This document shows positions 62,123-64,000 of a DNA stretch of 64,000 nt, in pieces. Every line of letters starts with the position of its first letter. Position 1 is the stretch's first letter. The translations under genes were made by a program, and so were the position numbers. The DNA is from Ulota crispa (lineage: Eukaryota; Streptophyta; Bryopsida; Orthotrichales; Orthotrichaceae). The notes under the pieces were generated by a model. It did not search any database. It saw only the letters and a list, made by a program, of their open reading frames with translations, and had not been told where the DNA came from. The DNA is taken from positions 28,792,002 through 28,856,001 of the forward strand of contig OY987242.1 of NCBI GenBank assembly GCA_963920765.1, in the 5' to 3' direction.

Positions 62123-62668
62123 CTGTACACTATAGTACCCTAAAGAAAGAGTACAAAAGTCCTTCTTATGGGATTCAAAGAAGTTTGTACTATAGATAAA
62201 TTATTTTTTGACAAAATAAACATATCATCATGTTTAAAGGTACTTACTTAATCACAATGTATGAGTCAAATATCAAAAACTAATTTCCATAAAGAAATAT
62301 ATATTTTGGTCATGATCACCATAACATTAAAATTTCTATAGAGGGAATTTTGAAACTTTTTGAAAATGTTTGTTTGAAAGGAAGATGTGTGTATGATGTC
62401 TCCTACATATCCATGCAATCAAATCTCAAGAATTCATCACCAATGTTTTTTAATCAACTTTCTTGTAAACCATGATTTTGACACAAAACAATTTACCAAA
62501 AATAGGATTTTGGTTTTTAGTGACTGAAATTTGGTATGCTTGATCATGTTTGCACAAGGATCACATACAAAAAATTTGAGGATAAAAATCCAATTAAGTT
62601 CTTTGTTATACCAACATTTTTGAATGCCATGAGAGGGACTTATGTACTCTTTCTTTTGGGTACTATAC
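62123..62668. mobile_element. FB3: foldback element with shortened left arm
   Basis: The ends TATAGTACCCTAAAGAAAGA and the complement TCTTTCTTTTGGGTACTATA are clear. The right arm is complete and matches FB2; most of the left arm is missing, giving about 546 bp. Confidence 0.8.
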
Positions 62669-63477
62669 ATGGGTGCACAAACACATTAAATTTAAAAAAA
62701 ATAAATTATAAGTTATAAACGGAGATTCATGTCAACCAAAGACCTTATCAAGAATACTTTGTTGCCCTCATTTGCTTGAAAATTTAACATATTTTATTCA
62801 ATGGTTGGTCTTTATACTTTTTAACAAATTTATTTTGTATTGGTAATCACAATTTACTTTGAAAACAATTTTCACCATGCACATTGTTCATTGATATGCC
62901 ATTGAATATTAGCTGGAAAATAACTTAACCTATACTCAATCCATGCTCAGTCTAGTTCAATTCTCATTGTAGATTGTAGTTAAAAGAAATGTCCAATTGG
63001 GGTTGCAAACTCAATCCTAACTCAATACAATCCAATTCCATGTAAGACAAGCGCTTAAACTCAACAAGCACTTTGTTTTGTGATGTCATTGGAGAGTACT
63101 TGAAGGAACATTATTGCATTGGTCCAAATTTGTGAAATATTTCAAAAATTTGTCACAAAAAGAAGAAGTTGTGTATGACATACCATGTAGTTGGGATCAT
63201 GCAATCAAGTATTGACATCTCATCTAAAACTCAACTCAATTCAAATTCCAACTCAATGTAAGCCAACTCAACTTTCTATATAATAGAGAATAAAGATACT
63301 TAAAATATCCTAAATTGAACTAGCTCAATAATATATGTAGGTTATGGTAGTGTTGAAAATACTCAAACTATTGAGTTGAAAATAGGAAAATTTTCACAAC
63401 AAAAAAGGTAAGAAACTACAAAACAATTACTAAGAGGGGCATGATCTCTCAAGTTTTCATGCATTTTACCTATTAAA
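62669..63477. other. Unassigned AT-rich DNA
   Basis: Phrases like AACTCAAT recur at 63000-63060 and 63220-63260; no gene. Confidence 0.4.
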
Positions 63478-63543
63478 CCGCCATTTGGCGGGTCTAGAGA
63501 CGTGACCTTGGCCTCCTAGCCTACATGCCTTCACAAGGGGCAT
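63478..63543. repeat. GC-rich hairpin element related to 43.15 kb
   Basis: A CCGCC/GGCGG hairpin (63478-63491) is followed by a block ending GCCTTCACAAGGGGCAT (63527-63543). On the minus strand, AAGGTCACGTCTCTAGACCC vaguely resembles a tRNA box B region. It may be a decayed SINE or hairpin element. Confidence 0.5.
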
Positions 63544-63853
63544 GATGACAATATTCCTATTTCTTGAGAGGTTTGTGAACCATAAGAGAATTGCCTTCAT
63601 AGCTGGGCAAGGATTGCCTTGAGGATTTCCTTGTAGAAAATGTAATATAAAGGGTCTCAATTTCTATACACATTGTTGTGGTGAGAGTTTAATATTAGAA
63701 AACACAAGGCCTTTTTGCCAAAAGTTTGATTAAGAATAATGTATGTATGTAGAAAATAATAATTAAGAACACTCATAAATATACTCTCTCAACATACATA
63801 TATATTTCATTTCATAATCATAACTCACATGATAATCCTACCCATAATTTATA

Positions 63854-64000
63854 TTAACCCTTTAAGGATTGTATGTATGTGTAATACATGCAAATCGACC
63901 TTGCAAGTTGCATGGTCCTTAACCCCTCAATGCCCCAAAGACAATATACTGTTTTTGGGATTTTAAGAGCTTATTTGCGGAACCAGATCTAATTTTTTGA
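63854..64000. mobile_element. Two TTAA element starts at the window edge
   Basis: TTAACCCTTTAAGGATTGTA begins at 63854 and TTAACCCCTCAATGCCCC at 63919. The first may be a 69-bp remnant ending CATGGTCCTTAA at 63922; the second runs out of the window. Confidence 0.5.

Overview
The window reads as nuclear DNA of a plant-lineage eukaryote (streptophyte). It is very AT-rich, gene-poor and packed with short non-autonomous transposons. The only firmly recognisable protein gene is a plant-type mitochondrial dihydrolipoyl dehydrogenase on the minus strand (55026-57006). It has one GT-AG intron and GC-rich exons that stand out from their surroundings. No bacterial-style operons, rRNA or CRISPR arrays were seen. 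Sequence alone does not separate a bryophyte, fern, lycophyte or charophyte alga.

The repeats dominate. (1) About twenty elements, mostly 0.22-0.96 kb, start TTAA-CCCCTAAA and end TTTAGGGG-TTAA. This gives TTAA target sites and terminal inverted repeats beginning CCC, as in piggyBac-like MITEs. Several subfamilies are named here A, B, C, H, I and some small ones. (2) Family D, M and L elements begin TAAGGTAGGAG or a variant and end in the complement, with TA as target site. Five D copies share an inner hairpin. (3) Foldback elements (FB) include one hairpin with roughly 400-bp arms at 2602-3529. (4) Single copies of other types are a hAT-like MITE with a perfect 8-bp duplication (59252-59673), a GC-rich PIF/Tourist-like element (28398-29747), a Stowaway-like end, a truncated LTR retrotransposon on the minus strand (about 24.5-27.1 kb) and a tRNA-derived SINE-like segment (about 32.6 kb).

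Layout: 1-13.5 kb is almost continuous MITEs. 13.5-16.3 kb holds a possible small spliced gene whose intron is mostly two MITE insertions. 16.8-24 kb is mixed MITEs and unassigned AT-rich DNA. 24.5-27.1 kb is the LTR retroelement relic. 28.4-35.8 kb is a dense nest of elements inside elements. 36-51.9 kb has scattered MITEs in unassigned DNA. 51.9-59.2 kb is nearly MITE-free around the dihydrolipoyl dehydrogenase gene. 59.2-64 kb returns to MITEs, with one unexplained 151-codon open frame.

The nesting order can be read directly. A8 lies inside I1, A7 inside a family E copy, A3 inside E1, A6 inside a Q element, H inside R, and M1 inside D4. Related copies without the insertion (I2 for A8, E3 for A7) show a single TTAA at the same place, which is direct support for insertion at TTAA.
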